Shown: positions 1-8,120 of the stretch, one piece after another | Numbering within the stretch: position 1 is the first letter of the stretch | Layout of the letters: every line of letters starts with the position of its first letter | Source of the DNA: Lentisphaerota bacterium | GTDB lineage: Bacteria; Verrucomicrobiota; Lentisphaeria; Victivallales; Victivallaceae | Reading direction: 5' to 3' | NCBI GenBank assembly: GCA_015061685.1 | Contig: SUWD01000015.1 | Location: 1 to 64,000, forward strand | DNA length: 64,000 nucleotides | Notes under the pieces: model-generated | The model's input: only the letters and a program-made list of their open reading frames with translations | The model's database searches: none | What the model was told of the DNA's origin: nothing | Program-made: the position numbers and the translations under genes

Positions 1-108
1 TTTCTTACACACCGATGGAAATGTTGTAAAAGCCTTTGAGTCAACGAGTTTTACAAAATAATAACGAGGATGATTTTTTCAGGTAGATTAAAAGGGGGAT
101 AAAAAAAA

Positions 109-196
109 TGGCGGAGAGAGAGGGATTCGAACCCTCGGTACCTTGCAGTACACCACATTTCCAATGTGGCGCCTTCGACCACTCGACCATCTCTCC
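109..196 (-). tRNA. tRNA-Ser (anticodon GGA)
   Basis: The minus strand reads as a class II serine tRNA. A 7-bp acceptor stem GGAGAGA/TCTCTCC is followed by discriminator G and an encoded CCA. The anticodon loop TTGGAAA sits in a CACAT/ATGTG stem, so the anticodon is GGA and reads UCC/UCU. There is a long variable arm, and the T-loop is GGTTCGAATCC. The length (88 nt with CCA) is normal for tRNA-Ser. No integrase or direct repeat of the 3' end was seen beside it. Confidence 0.96.
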
Positions 197-274
197 GCTT
201 AAAGCAGTTGAAACATAATATAGCCTGCTATCAGAAAAAATACAAGTGCAACTTGAAAAAAAAGTCCGTAAAAA

Positions 275-312
275 GCAGAAAACTGCTGCAAAACATCAAT
301 TTTTGCAGCAGC
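275..312 (-). terminator. Intrinsic terminator behind the GH4 gene
   Basis: Arms CTGCTGCAAAA (283-293) and TTTTGCAGCAG (301-311) are perfect complements. On the minus strand the stem is followed by a T-rich tract. It lies 25 bp past the stop of the alpha-galactosidase gene. Confidence 0.75.
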
Positions 313-336
313 TCCAATTCCAAATAAGGAAATTTA

Positions 337-1686
337 TCAGCGGTATTTGGGCAGCATTTTGCCGTGAGCAGCGATCAAATCATCGCAGAGTTTGACGATA
401 TCATCAATGCTCAACTCTGCCGCAGTGTGCGGATCAAGCATTGCCGCCTGATAAATACGTTCCTTTTTCAAGGTCAATGCCGCTTCGATCGTAAGCAGCT
501 GGACATTGATATTGGTCATATTCATTGCGGCACACTGGGTGGGCAGATTGCCGACGTAAGTTCCCTGAATACCATTGCGGTCAACCAGACACGGCACTTC
601 AACCACGGCATCGGCCGGCAGGTTGGGGATCAAACCGTTATTCATCACGTTACCGCCGATCTGATACGGGGTATCGGTGACGATGGCATTGATGATTCCG
701 GAACCGTATTCACGGGAGAGTTTATGCGACAGCTGAGGGTCATCACGCAACTTATTGTACTGCTCTTTCCAGTTGTCGATCTGGATAATACATCTTCTGG
801 GGTACTCATCCAGCGGGATATTCCACTCGTCGATCAGACCGGGATAATTGTTTTTGATCCAGAAGGGGGCATATTCGGCGTTATGTTCGCTGGATTCGGT
901 GACGTAATAACCGAAACGTTTCATCATTTCCAAACGGATCATATTGCCGGACTTTTTATCTTTGGGAGCCTTACGCCATGCTTTGACCTTTTTATCGGCG
1001 ATCTTTTTGATTTCCGGGTAGAGGTCTTTGCCGTTTTCGGACAATTCCAGCAGCCACGCCATGTGGTTGATACCGGCGGTTTTCCATTTGATATTGGCGA
1101 TCCTCTCCGGGGAAGCGTCCAATTCAAGGGTCTGCAGGAGGGATTGTACGCAGACCTGTACACTGTGGCAGAGGCCGACGGTTTTGACATCGGTACCTTT
1201 GAGCATGGCACCGGTGAGCATTGCCATCGGGTTGGTGTAGTTCAAAAGCCACGCTTCCGGAGCGACCTTTTCCATATCTCTGGCGAAGTCGAACATGACC
1301 GGGATCGTACGCAATGCCCGGAAAATACCGCCGATACCCAGAGTATCGGCAATCGTCTGTTTCAAGCCGTATTTTTTGGGGATCTCAAAGTCGATCACTG
1401 TGGACGGCTCATAACCTCCCACCTGAATGGCATTGACCACGAAATCAGCTTTATCCAGGGCGGCTTTACGCTGATCGGGACCGAGGAATGTGGAAATTTT
1501 GGCTCTGCTGTCATTGATATTTTTATTCAATGCACCAATGACATATTCCGACTCTTTCAACCGCTCGGCATCGATATCATAAAGAGCGATATCGGCATCT
1601 TTGAGAGCTTCTCTGCAAAGGCAGTCTCCAAGCACATTCTTGGCGAAAACGGTACTGCCGGCACCCATAAAAGTAATTTTAGGCAT
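337..1686 (-). CDS. melA: Alpha-galactosidase, glycoside hydrolase family 4 (MelA-like)
   Basis: A 449-residue cytoplasmic enzyme. GH4 enzymes use NAD+ and a divalent metal (Mn2+) to cleave alpha-glycosides by an oxidation-elimination route. The N-terminal Rossmann motif is MGAGS (residues 7-11). NYTNPM lies at 149-154, and the metal-binding signature CHSVQ has Cys173-His174. CHSV is the subgroup motif of alpha-galactosidases. The early part lines up almost residue for residue with E. coli MelA as I remember it (REALK, GGYEP, QTIADTLG, GGI-RALRTIP). The chosen ATG is preceded by GAGG at good spacing; an in-frame codon 13 residues upstream has no ribosome site. It is divergent from an AraC regulator, which is its likely activator. 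The substrate is probably melibiose or a raffinose-type sugar, taken up by a transporter not seen nearby. Confidence 0.9.
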   Translation of the reverse strand: MPKITFMGAGSTVFAKNVLGDCLCREALKDADIALYDIDAERLKESEYVIGALNKNINDSRAKISTFLGPDQRKAALDKADFVVNAIQVGGYEPSTVIDFEIPKKYGLKQTIADTLGIGGIFRALRTIPVMFDFARDMEKVAPEAWLLNYTNPMAMLTGAMLKGTDVKTVGLCHSVQVCVQSLLQTLELDASPERIANIKWKTAGINHMAWLLELSENGKDLYPEIKKIADKKVKAWRKAPKDKKSGNMIRLEMMKRFGYYVTESSEHNAEYAPFWIKNNYPGLIDEWNIPLDEYPRRCIIQIDNWKEQYNKLRDDPQLSHKLSREYGSGIINAIVTDTPYQIGGNVMNNGLIPNLPADAVVEVPCLVDRNGIQGTYVGNLPTQCAAMNMTNINVQLLTIEAALTLKKERIYQAAMLDPHTAAELSIDDIVKLCDDLIAAHGKMLPKYR

Positions 1687-1733
1687 AATGACCTCATTTT
1701 TTTGTTTGTTTACGGTTTGTGTCACCGGGAAAT

Positions 1734-1762
1734 AAAATACACCGCTTCCGGGGCATTGTAAA
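1734..1762 (-). promoter_or_regulatory. Sigma-70 promoter for the GH4 gene
   Basis: On the minus strand TTTACA (1757-1762), a 17-bp spacer, then TATTTT (1734-1739). It is about 45 bp upstream of the start codon. Confidence 0.5.
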
Positions 1763-1799
1763 GTGGAATTTTGTATTATTAATGGTAAAATCGTCTCAT

Positions 1800-1828
1800 T
1801 TGATTTTTTTTACATTCTGTATTATATT
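1800..1828 (+). promoter_or_regulatory. Sigma-70 promoter for the AraC gene
   Basis: TTGATT (1800-1805), a 17-bp spacer, then TATATT (1823-1828). The start codon follows at 1868. The 180-bp divergent region holds both this promoter and the GH4 promoter, so a regulator bound between them could act on both genes. Confidence 0.5.
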
Positions 1829-1867
1829 AAGGTGCGATACAGAAATATTATCTCATGGAGAAAAAAA

Positions 1868-2710
1868 GTGGACTTGAACGAATTTGATTACCACAACTCT
1901 TTTGTGCCGCCGGAATCGGATATCGGGCTTAATATGATGCTGCGTTGGGCCGGCCATCAGCGTACGGAGAACAAAGATTATTCATTCAACGGCATGAGAC
2001 GCGGAAGTCAGGAATTTGTTTTGTGGCAATACACCATTTCCGGGTGCGGTCAGATAGAGAGTGACGAGGGAAGTTTCCTGATTCCTCCGGGCTGTGCCTT
2101 TCTGCTGACGATCCCGGACAAGCACCGTTATTTTCTTCCCTCGGGTCACTGGGAATTTCTCTATCTGGGTTTCAACGGCAGTGAAGCATTGCGGATCGCC
2201 CGGGAATTACGGGCGAAATATTCTCCGGTGTCATCGGCATTTGCTTCCCCCCAGGCGATCGCAGCGGCAAAAATGTTTCTCCGCCGGGGGATGGAGAATG
2301 ATTTGAGTGATCCGGTGGAAACCAGTGAATTGAGTTACCGTTTTTTCATGGATATGATCCGCACCTGCCGTCCGGATGCCGGGGATGCCGGGAAAGACCC
2401 GGTGATGCTTTTTCATCAATTCTGTGTCCAGCATCTTGCCGAACCGCTGCAGGTGGAGGATATGGCGGAATTTGCCGGGTACAGCCGGAGCCACTTCTGC
2501 CGGATATTCCGCGGCCGCACCGGGAAATCACCGCACAAATATTTTCTGGAACTGCGTATGCGGATGGCGTTACGGATGCTGCAAAGCGGAAATCTTTCAG
2601 TAAAGGAGACGGCAGCGGCATGCGGTTTCCCGGACAACAGCTATTTCTGCAAGGTATTTTACCGCTTTTATCACACCAATCCGTCGGCATTCCTGTCCCG
2701 GAAAAAGTGA
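1868..2710 (+). CDS. AraC-family transcriptional regulator
   Basis: A protein of 280 residues. An N-terminal sugar-sensing cupin-like part (for example VLWQYTISGCGQI and IPPGCAFLL) is followed by a C-terminal double helix-turn-helix, with FAGYSRSHFCRIFRGRTG as the first and CGFPDNSYFCKVFYRFYH as the second. The start chosen is GTG at 1868, seven bases after GGAG. An ATG 105 bp upstream has no ribosome site and would place hydrophobic, low-complexity residues before the domain. The gene is divergent from the GH4 alpha-galactosidase and probably responds to its substrate. The second HTH and the C-terminal arginine/lysine-rich tail are complete. Confidence 0.88.
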   Translation: MDLNEFDYHNSFVPPESDIGLNMMLRWAGHQRTENKDYSFNGMRRGSQEFVLWQYTISGCGQIESDEGSFLIPPGCAFLLTIPDKHRYFLPSGHWEFLYLGFNGSEALRIARELRAKYSPVSSAFASPQAIAAAKMFLRRGMENDLSDPVETSELSYRFFMDMIRTCRPDAGDAGKDPVMLFHQFCVQHLAEPLQVEDMAEFAGYSRSHFCRIFRGRTGKSPHKYFLELRMRMALRMLQSGNLSVKETAAACGFPDNSYFCKVFYRFYHTNPSAFLSRKK

Positions 2711-2711
2711 T

Positions 2712-2954
2712 TTACAGATCGGAAACGCCAGCTCTGTACCTTTCATCATCCCAAGACCTGCTGTTACTGACACAATCACAGCAGGTATGTTTTTTTATAT
2801 TCCGGGAAGGTCTTTTGGGGTTGTTTTTCCCGAATATCATAACGCAAGCTGCCATTATCGCCACTGAAAACAATACCAGGAATATGGTGTAAAGAATATC
2901 TGAATTCCGTTTATCTGATCTATTTTTCTGTTCCCTTTTCATAGCTGTTTCCAT
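2712..2954 (-). CDS. Small single-pass membrane protein, unknown
   Basis: 80 residues. A charged N-terminus (MKREQKNRSDKR) is followed by one clear membrane helix at about residues 20-41 (DILYTIFLVLFSVAIMAACV). The tail is basic and has a CCDC pair. I do not recognise the family. The reason to believe it is real is its start: the ATG overlaps the stop codon of the upstream ADP-ribosylglycohydrolase gene as ATGA, the usual sign of translational coupling. It ends 1 bp from the end of the convergent AraC gene. It could be a membrane partner of the hydrolase, but that is inference only. Confidence 0.5.
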   Translation of the reverse strand: METAMKREQKNRSDKRNSDILYTIFLVLFSVAIMAACVMIFGKNNPKRPSRNIKKHTCCDCVSNSRSWDDERYRAGVSDL

Positions 2955-3802
2955 CAGATTTGCAATTTCATTTTGTTTATGACGGCCGTCATAAAATCAT
3001 CTATCAGTTTATCCAGTTTTTCCCGGTCTTTAATGGCGGCAAGCCAACGCTCCGGAATCGCCGAATAACCGTAATATGCTCCGGCAATTTGTCCGCAAAC
3101 TGCCCCGATCGTATCGGCATCACCGCCGAGATTGACCGCTTCAACAAGAGCATCTTCAAAATTTTCTGTCCCATGAAACGCCCACAATGCCGCCTGAAGT
3201 GTGGAAACTGCCCATCCGGAATTATTCACATCTTCCCGGTTGGAATACTCTGATTGAAAAGTTGTTTTCTTTCCGGATAAGTGCGTCCGGCAGATTTCCG
3301 CCATCAAGTCGATCGTTTCCCGGACTTTGCAGCTGTCGTGAGTAAGATTGCTTACTTCGTGGATTATCCGGTTATCGCCGTTGTCAAACAGCAAACTTGG
3401 GGCAAAACGCATAAGAGAACCGTTGCCTTGAGAATTTTCAAAACCGTTGCACAATTCTCCGCGTTTCAGTCCGTGAATACCCATTACGGTCGCCGTACCC
3501 ACGTCAAACGCATGATCCAGACTCGAAAAGGATCCTTCATCGTACCAGCGGATAAAATTATTGGCGATATCTTCAAGATCGTATCCCTGACAACGGACGA
3601 AACTTTCCATAATACACAACGCCATTGCTCCGTCATCGGTCCAATACCCTGCCGGAGTGTTGAAGTGATCGCAGGGAAGCATTTCAGTGACTTTGGGAAA
3701 GGAGTCCATCTCCATAAACTGAACCGGCGAACCGAGACAATCTCCAACGATCAACCCCCATAACATCCCCCGGAGGCGGTCATTTTTTTCTGATTCACAC
3801 AT
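2954..3802 (-). CDS. ADP-ribosylglycohydrolase family protein (DraG-like)
   Basis: 282 residues, the usual length. This family removes ADP-ribose from proteins or small molecules using two Mg2+/Mn2+ ions. Metal-binding signatures are present: WTDDGAMA at 54-61, QGNGSLMR at 125-132 and GGDADTIG at 226-233, in the order expected for the family, as is the early GLIVGDCLGSPVQF. All acidic ligands seem intact, so it should be active. No ADP-ribosyltransferase (DraT or toxin) was found nearby, so its target is unknown. A small membrane protein gene follows with an ATGA overlap. The SseB-domain gene lies 32 bp upstream on the same strand, so the three may be one transcript. Confidence 0.88.
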   Translation of the reverse strand: MCESEKNDRLRGMLWGLIVGDCLGSPVQFMEMDSFPKVTEMLPCDHFNTPAGYWTDDGAMALCIMESFVRCQGYDLEDIANNFIRWYDEGSFSSLDHAFDVGTATVMGIHGLKRGELCNGFENSQGNGSLMRFAPSLLFDNGDNRIIHEVSNLTHDSCKVRETIDLMAEICRTHLSGKKTTFQSEYSNREDVNNSGWAVSTLQAALWAFHGTENFEDALVEAVNLGGDADTIGAVCGQIAGAYYGYSAIPERWLAAIKDREKLDKLIDDFMTAVINKMKLQI

Positions 3803-3834
3803 AAATAATATTCCTTTTTATTAAAACTTCTCAC

Positions 3835-4317
3835 TTAATCCAATTTCAAAAGAGATGGCAAATCACCGATAAAATCAAAATCACCTTTCCAAATTACACA
3901 AGGAGATGTAAATGGATCAAGAACGATTCCGCTCACATCTTCCTGTCCCAAAGCTAAACGCATGGCATCAAAGAAATGACGCTGGATTTTACTTAAAGAA
4001 CTGCCGTATTTCTCCGCAACTTCCATATTTGAAAAAACAGGGAGAAAAAATTCCCCGTCCTTCTTCAGCAGTCCCGGCACAAATTTCATATCATGCTGGG
4101 GAGAAAAACTGTCTCCCGCCTTTTTCCGGGAAAGCGATTCGACATCAGCCGGACTGATCTGAATTTCACCTGGTATCCAGACAAAACTGTCCCGCAAACA
4201 CCGGAGGACTGCAACATAATGTTTTTCGCAGGGGAAATTTTCCAATTGTTCAACGAGCATCTGCAAAACTCTGCCGCTTTCCAGAGTTTCAGGATCGACC
4301 CTGTCTTTTTCTTTCAT
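3835..4317 (-). CDS. SseB N-terminal-domain protein
   Basis: 160 residues. The centre matches the SseB N-terminal fold (PF07179), which occurs in many bacteria outside type III secretion. The recognisable core is DGEFFLPVFSNMEVAEKYG, preceded by a motif of the form MKFVPGLLKKDG. The exact function is not known. The start is set by a strong AGGAGG seven bases before the ATG at 4317; the longer open frame reaching 4476 runs into an intergenic repeat and lacks a ribosome site. Just upstream is a perfect 11-bp palindrome (4360-4388) that overlaps the promoter. A related site lies at the promoter of the WYL regulator near 53.75 kb, so that protein is the best candidate for its repressor. Confidence 0.7.
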   Translation of the reverse strand: MKEKDRVDPETLESGRVLQMLVEQLENFPCEKHYVAVLRCLRDSFVWIPGEIQISPADVESLSRKKAGDSFSPQHDMKFVPGLLKKDGEFFLPVFSNMEVAEKYGSSLSKIQRHFFDAMRLALGQEDVSGIVLDPFTSPCVIWKGDFDFIGDLPSLLKLD

Positions 4318-4359
4318 AAAAACCTCCTGCCGGTGTTTGATTTGCTGTAATATAGCATC

Positions 4360-4388
4360 TTCAAGTGGACATTTTACGTCCACTTGAA
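4360..4388. promoter_or_regulatory. Palindromic operator before the SseB-domain gene
   Basis: Perfect arms TTCAAGTGGAC (4360-4370) and GTCCACTTGAA (4378-4388) around a 7-bp centre. The minus-strand -10 box TATATT (4349-4354) lies beside it, so the palindrome covers the -35 region. It has no T-tract, which argues against a terminator. A related copy sits at 53753-53775. Confidence 0.6.
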
Positions 4389-4422
4389 AAACAGAATGAA
4401 AAAAATATGCGTTTTTTTTGCA

Positions 4423-4631
4423 GCTCGCTACGCTCGATAAACTGGAGTACGGACTTTTACGGACATGTACGGACACTTACGGACAGCTGGGGATAGCCCG
4501 TGGTCTGCGTGGCTTTGGGTTGTACTGCCTGACCGCCTGCGGCGGATGTTTCGCCGTCTTGTCCCGTCGGAGCCTTGGCGAAGACGGATGGATCATGTCC
4601 GGGTACGACCCGATGCGGGATTTTTTTTATT
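4423..4631. repeat. Dispersed intergenic repeat, copy 1
   Basis: Shares ordered blocks with 14453-14690: CTCGCTACGCTCGA, then tandem 10-bp units starting TACGGAC (here four, at 4448, 4458, 4468 and 4478), AGCTG-GGATAG, a block around GTCTGCG-TGGCT, CTGCGGCGGATGTTTCGCCG, and a T-rich end. It touches the 3' end of the chrA gene (stop at 4632). On the plus strand CCCGATGCGGG plus T8 near its end looks like an intrinsic terminator. No coding potential is convincing. Confidence 0.7.
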
Positions 4632-5201
4632 TTACCCGATCAAAGGAATCAGCAACGCTCCGATAACTCCGGAAAGCAGTATCACCCAGGTCGTCTGCCA
4701 TTTAAAACGCTTGATAAGCACCATAGACATCAGCATTATCAGCAAACCGCCAAATGAAATATCCGGCAATTTGTCAAATCCCGTCCACGGACTTTTCAGC
4801 AAAGATAACTGCATGAATATCAGCACCGCATAAACCACCAGTGCCGCCGCCCCGAGTCTCGCTCCGTAAAGAATACCTTGCATCAAACGGTGTTCCCGGT
4901 ATCTGATGATGAATTTCATCGCCAGACCTGCCAGAAACAGCGTCGGGAAAACCAACCCCAGAGTCGCCGTCAATGCCCCCCAGAAATTACCGGAAAGATA
5001 ACCGACAAAGGTCGCCGTATTTATCCCCACCGGCCCCGGAGTAAGCTGCGAAACCGAAATCAGATTGCCGAATCTTTCCGGAGTAAGCAGTTTGCCGTCC
5101 CCGACAAATTCAGCAGTCAGCAGCGGCACAAGCATATAACCGCCGCCGAAGCACAAAAGACCGAATTTACAGAAATTTATAAAAAGCAGCAGCAGATTCA
5201 T
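4632..5201 (-). CDS. Chromate transporter subunit, C-terminal-half type (ChrA short form)
   Basis: 189 residues with about six membrane segments. CHR-family proteins export chromate, or in many genomes an unknown anion. The signature FGGGYMLVPLLTAE followed by SQLTPGPVGINTATFVGY is typical. Many bacteria split ChrA into two short halves made as a pair, and this gene and the next one upstream fit that form. The start ATG at 5201 overlaps the stop of the partner gene (ATGA). An in-frame start 16 codons upstream would lie inside the partner and lacks a better ribosome site. It is the last gene of the nusA operon and ends at a repeat element. Confidence 0.85.
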   Translation of the reverse strand: MNLLLLFINFCKFGLLCFGGGYMLVPLLTAEFVGDGKLLTPERFGNLISVSQLTPGPVGINTATFVGYLSGNFWGALTATLGLVFPTLFLAGLAMKFIIRYREHRLMQGILYGARLGAAALVVYAVLIFMQLSLLKSPWTGFDKLPDISFGGLLIMLMSMVLIKRFKWQTTWVILLSGVIGALLIPLIG

Positions 5202-5767
5202 CCTTTCTCCGCCTCCGCTTTTTCGACCCTTTTCGCACAGATCCGGCAATAAATTACTCCGCAGACGATCGCCGCAATAATGACATATCCCGGATTTATT
5301 CCGTAAACCGCCGCCGCCAGCAGAATTATTGCTGTAATAACTTCAAATTTGCCTTTCAGTGTGTTTTTTCCAAGTTTCCAGGCGGTAACTGCGATCATGC
5401 CGGTAACTCCGGCTCTGATCCCGGCAAATGCCCCCAGCCAGTAACGGTTATCCGGAGACAGTTGCGGAAACAGTATCGCTATTACCAATATTATCACAAA
5501 AGAGGGGAATATCGCCCCTGCCAATGCCGCCAATGCTCCGGCAAAACCGGCAACTTTCATCCCGATCGAAACTGCTGCATTGGCAGCAATGATCCCGGGA
5601 ACCGTCTGGGTCAACGCCACAACATCCAGCAATTCTTCACTGGTAAGAAGTTTCTTTTTACGGACAAACGTTTCCTCGATCACCGGCAGCATCGCCAGAC
5701 CGCCGCCCAGAACCAATGCTGCGATTTTAGCAAATGTGAAAAAAAGCAGCCACAACTTTTTCAGCAT
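5198..5767 (-). CDS. Chromate transporter subunit, N-terminal-half type (ChrA short form)
   Basis: 189 residues, all-hydrophobic segments separated by short loops. Motifs are GGGLAMLPVIEETFV and TQTVPGIIAANAAVSIG, the counterparts of the GGG and SQLTPGP motifs in the other half. The start is 3 bp after the threonine synthase stop, and the gene overlaps its partner by 4 bp. The pair probably forms an antiparallel heterodimer in the inner membrane. Its place at the end of a transcription-translation operon is unusual. The true substrate cannot be read from sequence. Confidence 0.85.
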   Translation of the reverse strand: MLKKLWLLFFTFAKIAALVLGGGLAMLPVIEETFVRKKKLLTSEELLDVVALTQTVPGIIAANAAVSIGMKVAGFAGALAALAGAIFPSFVIILVIAILFPQLSPDNRYWLGAFAGIRAGVTGMIAVTAWKLGKNTLKGKFEVITAIILLAAAVYGINPGYVIIAAIVCGVIYCRICAKRVEKAEAEKG

Positions 5768-5770
5768 TTT

Positions 5771-7255
5771 TCACCCCAGATGACGACGGATGAAGTCAGC
5801 CATATTTTCCTTTTCCACGCACTCTCTGTGCAGAATTTCATCGCCCTTGAGATTGGCAAGCGGAGCAGGAACAGTTGTCCCGGTAAGTTTGGAAAGCATC
5901 GTCAGTTTTTCAAAGTCATCCGCCGGCATCTCCTCATCGGTAAGTGCCTGTATCACTGCCGGAGCAAATTTGTAAGCACTTGCCGTGGAAGCGATCAGCT
6001 GCAAAGTATCATCTCCGGTCTCTTTCCGGTAATTTTCCCCCGCCGCCAATGCCACTGCCGTATGAGTATCGCAAAGATAATTGCGTTCTTCAAAAATCTC
6101 TTTGATCGCCTTTCTGCCGGTCTCATCATCGCAGAAACTGCCGTAAAATTCGGATTGCAGTTTGGCGAGCATATCCGCATCGATCTCATATCTGCCGTTA
6201 TTTTTCAATTCTGCCATGTATGCGGCAACCTTGCTGCTGTCGCCACCGGCAAGCAGATGGAGCATCCGCTCCAGATTGGAGGAAATAAGAATATCCATCG
6301 ACGGGCTTTCCGTAGTGAAAAATTTACGGTTGCGATCGTAAACACCGGTACGGATGAAGTCGGTCAAAACATTATTCTTATTGGAGGCACAGATGAATTT
6401 TTTCACCGGCACTCCCATCTGTTTGGCATAGACCGCCGCCAGAATATTTCCGAAGTTACCGGTCGGCACGACGACGTTGAATTGCTCTCCGGGTTTGAGG
6501 GTGCCATCTTTCAAAAGATCGCAATAAGCTGAAACATAGTAAACTATCTGCGGAACAAGTCTGCCGAAGTTGATGGAGTTGGCACTGGAAAATTCCATAT
6601 TGCTGCGGTTGAGAAATTCTTTCATCTCACCGTCGGTGAAAATCGCTTTCACCCCGTTCTGGGCATCATCGAAATTTCCGGCGATCGCACACACCGAAAC
6701 ATTTTTGCCTTTCTGGGTGGTCATCTGCAATTTCTGCATATCACTAACCCCGTCTCTGGGATAGAAAACCACAATCCGGGTATCTTTCACGTCGGCAAAA
6801 CCTGCCAGAGCAGCTTTGCCGGTATCGCCGCTGGTCGCCACCAGAATGACCGCTTCTTTGCCGGTACCGAGCTTTTTGAGTGCCGTGGTGAGCAAATAGG
6901 GCAGCAATTGGAGTGCCAAGTCTTTGAATGCACAAGTCGGCCCGTGCCACAATTCCAGCATCCGGCGATTTTTACCGATATCGGCCAGAGGAGCGGGTTG
7001 ATCGTTGTCAAAACTGCCTTTGTATGCTCCTTCAACACAATATTTTATCTCATCGGCGGTGTAATCGGTCAGATATTTGCTCAACACCAGTGCCGCACGC
7101 TGACAATAGTCCATATCGGTCATTTCTGCAAATTCATCAGCGGAAAATGCCGGGAAATCCTGCGGTACAAAAAGACCGCCGTCAGCTGCCAGCCCGGAAG
7201 CAATGGCAAAAGCCGACTGCACATTATAATTACTGCGGGTTCCAGTGAAAAACAT
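5771..7255 (-). CDS. thrC: Threonine synthase
   Basis: 494 residues. It converts O-phosphohomoserine to threonine with pyridoxal phosphate, the last step of threonine synthesis. It opens with FTGTRSNYNVQSAFAIASGLAADGGLFVP, the usual ThrC head. The cofactor lysine sits in PTCAFKDLALQLLP. The phosphate loop appears as VPTGNFGNILAAVYAK. Length fits the longer bacterial and fungal type. AGGAGG lies eight bases before the ATG at 7255; an upstream in-frame codon would extend into the nfo gene without support. It lies between nfo (19 bp away) and chrA (3 bp), clearly in the same transcript. Confidence 0.95.
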   Translation of the reverse strand: MFFTGTRSNYNVQSAFAIASGLAADGGLFVPQDFPAFSADEFAEMTDMDYCQRAALVLSKYLTDYTADEIKYCVEGAYKGSFDNDQPAPLADIGKNRRMLELWHGPTCAFKDLALQLLPYLLTTALKKLGTGKEAVILVATSGDTGKAALAGFADVKDTRIVVFYPRDGVSDMQKLQMTTQKGKNVSVCAIAGNFDDAQNGVKAIFTDGEMKEFLNRSNMEFSSANSINFGRLVPQIVYYVSAYCDLLKDGTLKPGEQFNVVVPTGNFGNILAAVYAKQMGVPVKKFICASNKNNVLTDFIRTGVYDRNRKFFTTESPSMDILISSNLERMLHLLAGGDSSKVAAYMAELKNNGRYEIDADMLAKLQSEFYGSFCDDETGRKAIKEIFEERNYLCDTHTAVALAAGENYRKETGDDTLQLIASTASAYKFAPAVIQALTDEEMPADDFEKLTMLSKLTGTTVPAPLANLKGDEILHRECVEKENMADFIRRHLG

Positions 7256-7274
7256 AACTATACCTCCTGAAAAA

Positions 7275-8120
7275 TTATATTGTCTGTAACGAAAGCAGGG
7301 TTTTGATCTCGGTTGCCCAGAGCGATTCATCCGGGGTCTCCAAAATCAGAGGGATGCCGTCAAAGCGTTGGTCAGCGGCAATTTTGAGGAAAACTCCCAT
7401 ACCGAGAGTTCCGGCTCCCAGCGGAGCGTGGCGGTCAAGATGACCGGCAAGCACCCCTTTGGAGTCATTCAAGTGCATACCACGCAGAAACTTCATCCCG
7501 ATAAGCCGGTCAAATTCAGCAAAGCACGCATCAAATGTTTCCGGAGTCGATAAATCATAACCGGCAGCAAAAGCATGGCAGGTGTCAATACATACCCCGG
7601 TACGTTCCGGCATATCGACCTTTTCCAGCATGTCGGCAAGCTGTTCAAAAGAGTAGCCCAGATTGCTTCCCTGACCGGCGGTATTTTCAAAAACAGCACA
7701 CACATCCGGTACTTCATTGAGGGCGATTTTTACTGATTCAGCAATAAGTTCGCACCCTTCGGCTTCGGAAACCATTTTCAAATGACTGCCGGGGTGAAAA
7801 TTGAGCATGGTCAAACCGAGAGTACGGCAACGCTCCAATTCGTCAATAAACGCTTTTTGAGCCGCCGCCCGTTTTACCGGATCAGGCTGCCCCAGATTGA
7901 TAAGATAGCTGTCATGCGGCAAAATCGCTTCCGGAGCATAGCCGCATTTGCGGCAATTTTCTTTGAATGCCGCCGCTGAAGCTTCAGAGATCGGCGGGGC
8001 ACTCCACTGACGCTGATTCTTGGTGAACATGGCAAAACCGGTCGCCCCCAGTTTTGCAGCATTGAGCGGAGCATTTTCCACTCCGCCGGCGATCGAAACG
8101 TGAGGACCGATGAATTTCAT
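7275..8120 (-). CDS. nfo: Deoxyribonuclease IV (endonuclease IV)
   Basis: 281 residues, the standard length. It cuts DNA 5' of abasic sites during base excision repair and uses three zinc ions in a TIM barrel. The N-terminus [14 protein letters not shown], the metal residues of LNFHPGSH, and later [15 protein letters not shown] and [19 protein letters not shown] all match the family. The start codon overlaps the stop of nrnA as ATGA, so the two are translationally coupled. Confidence 0.96.
   Translation of the reverse strand: MKFIGPHVSIAGGVENAPLNAAKLGATGFAMFTKNQRQWSAPPISEASAAAFKENCRKCGYAPEAILPHDSYLINLGQPDPVKRAAAQKAFIDELERCRTLGLTMLNFHPGSHLKMVSEAEGCELIAESVKIALNEVPDVCAVFENTAGQGSNLGYSFEQLADMLEKVDMPERTGVCIDTCHAFAAGYDLSTPETFDACFAEFDRLIGMKFLRGMHLNDSKGVLAGHLDRHAPLGAGTLGMGVFLKIAADQRFDGIPLILETPDESLWATEIKTLLSLQTI

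Noticed and set aside
109-196. tRNA-Ser as an integration site for a mobile element
   Set aside because: No integrase and no repeat of the tRNA 3' end were found in the following sequence.
364-1761. 465-codon open frame on the plus strand across the GH4 gene
   Set aside because: It is the antisense shadow of a well-supported GH4 gene; its translation has no domain and the true gene has a ribosome site and motifs.
4360-4388. Palindrome read as a terminator
   Set aside because: No T-tract on either side, and it lies in the promoter region, not at a gene end.
4448-4487. Tandem TACGGAC units taken as a CRISPR or iteron array
   Set aside because: Units are only 10 bp with no spacers, no Cas or Rep gene is near, and they occur within a dispersed intergenic repeat.
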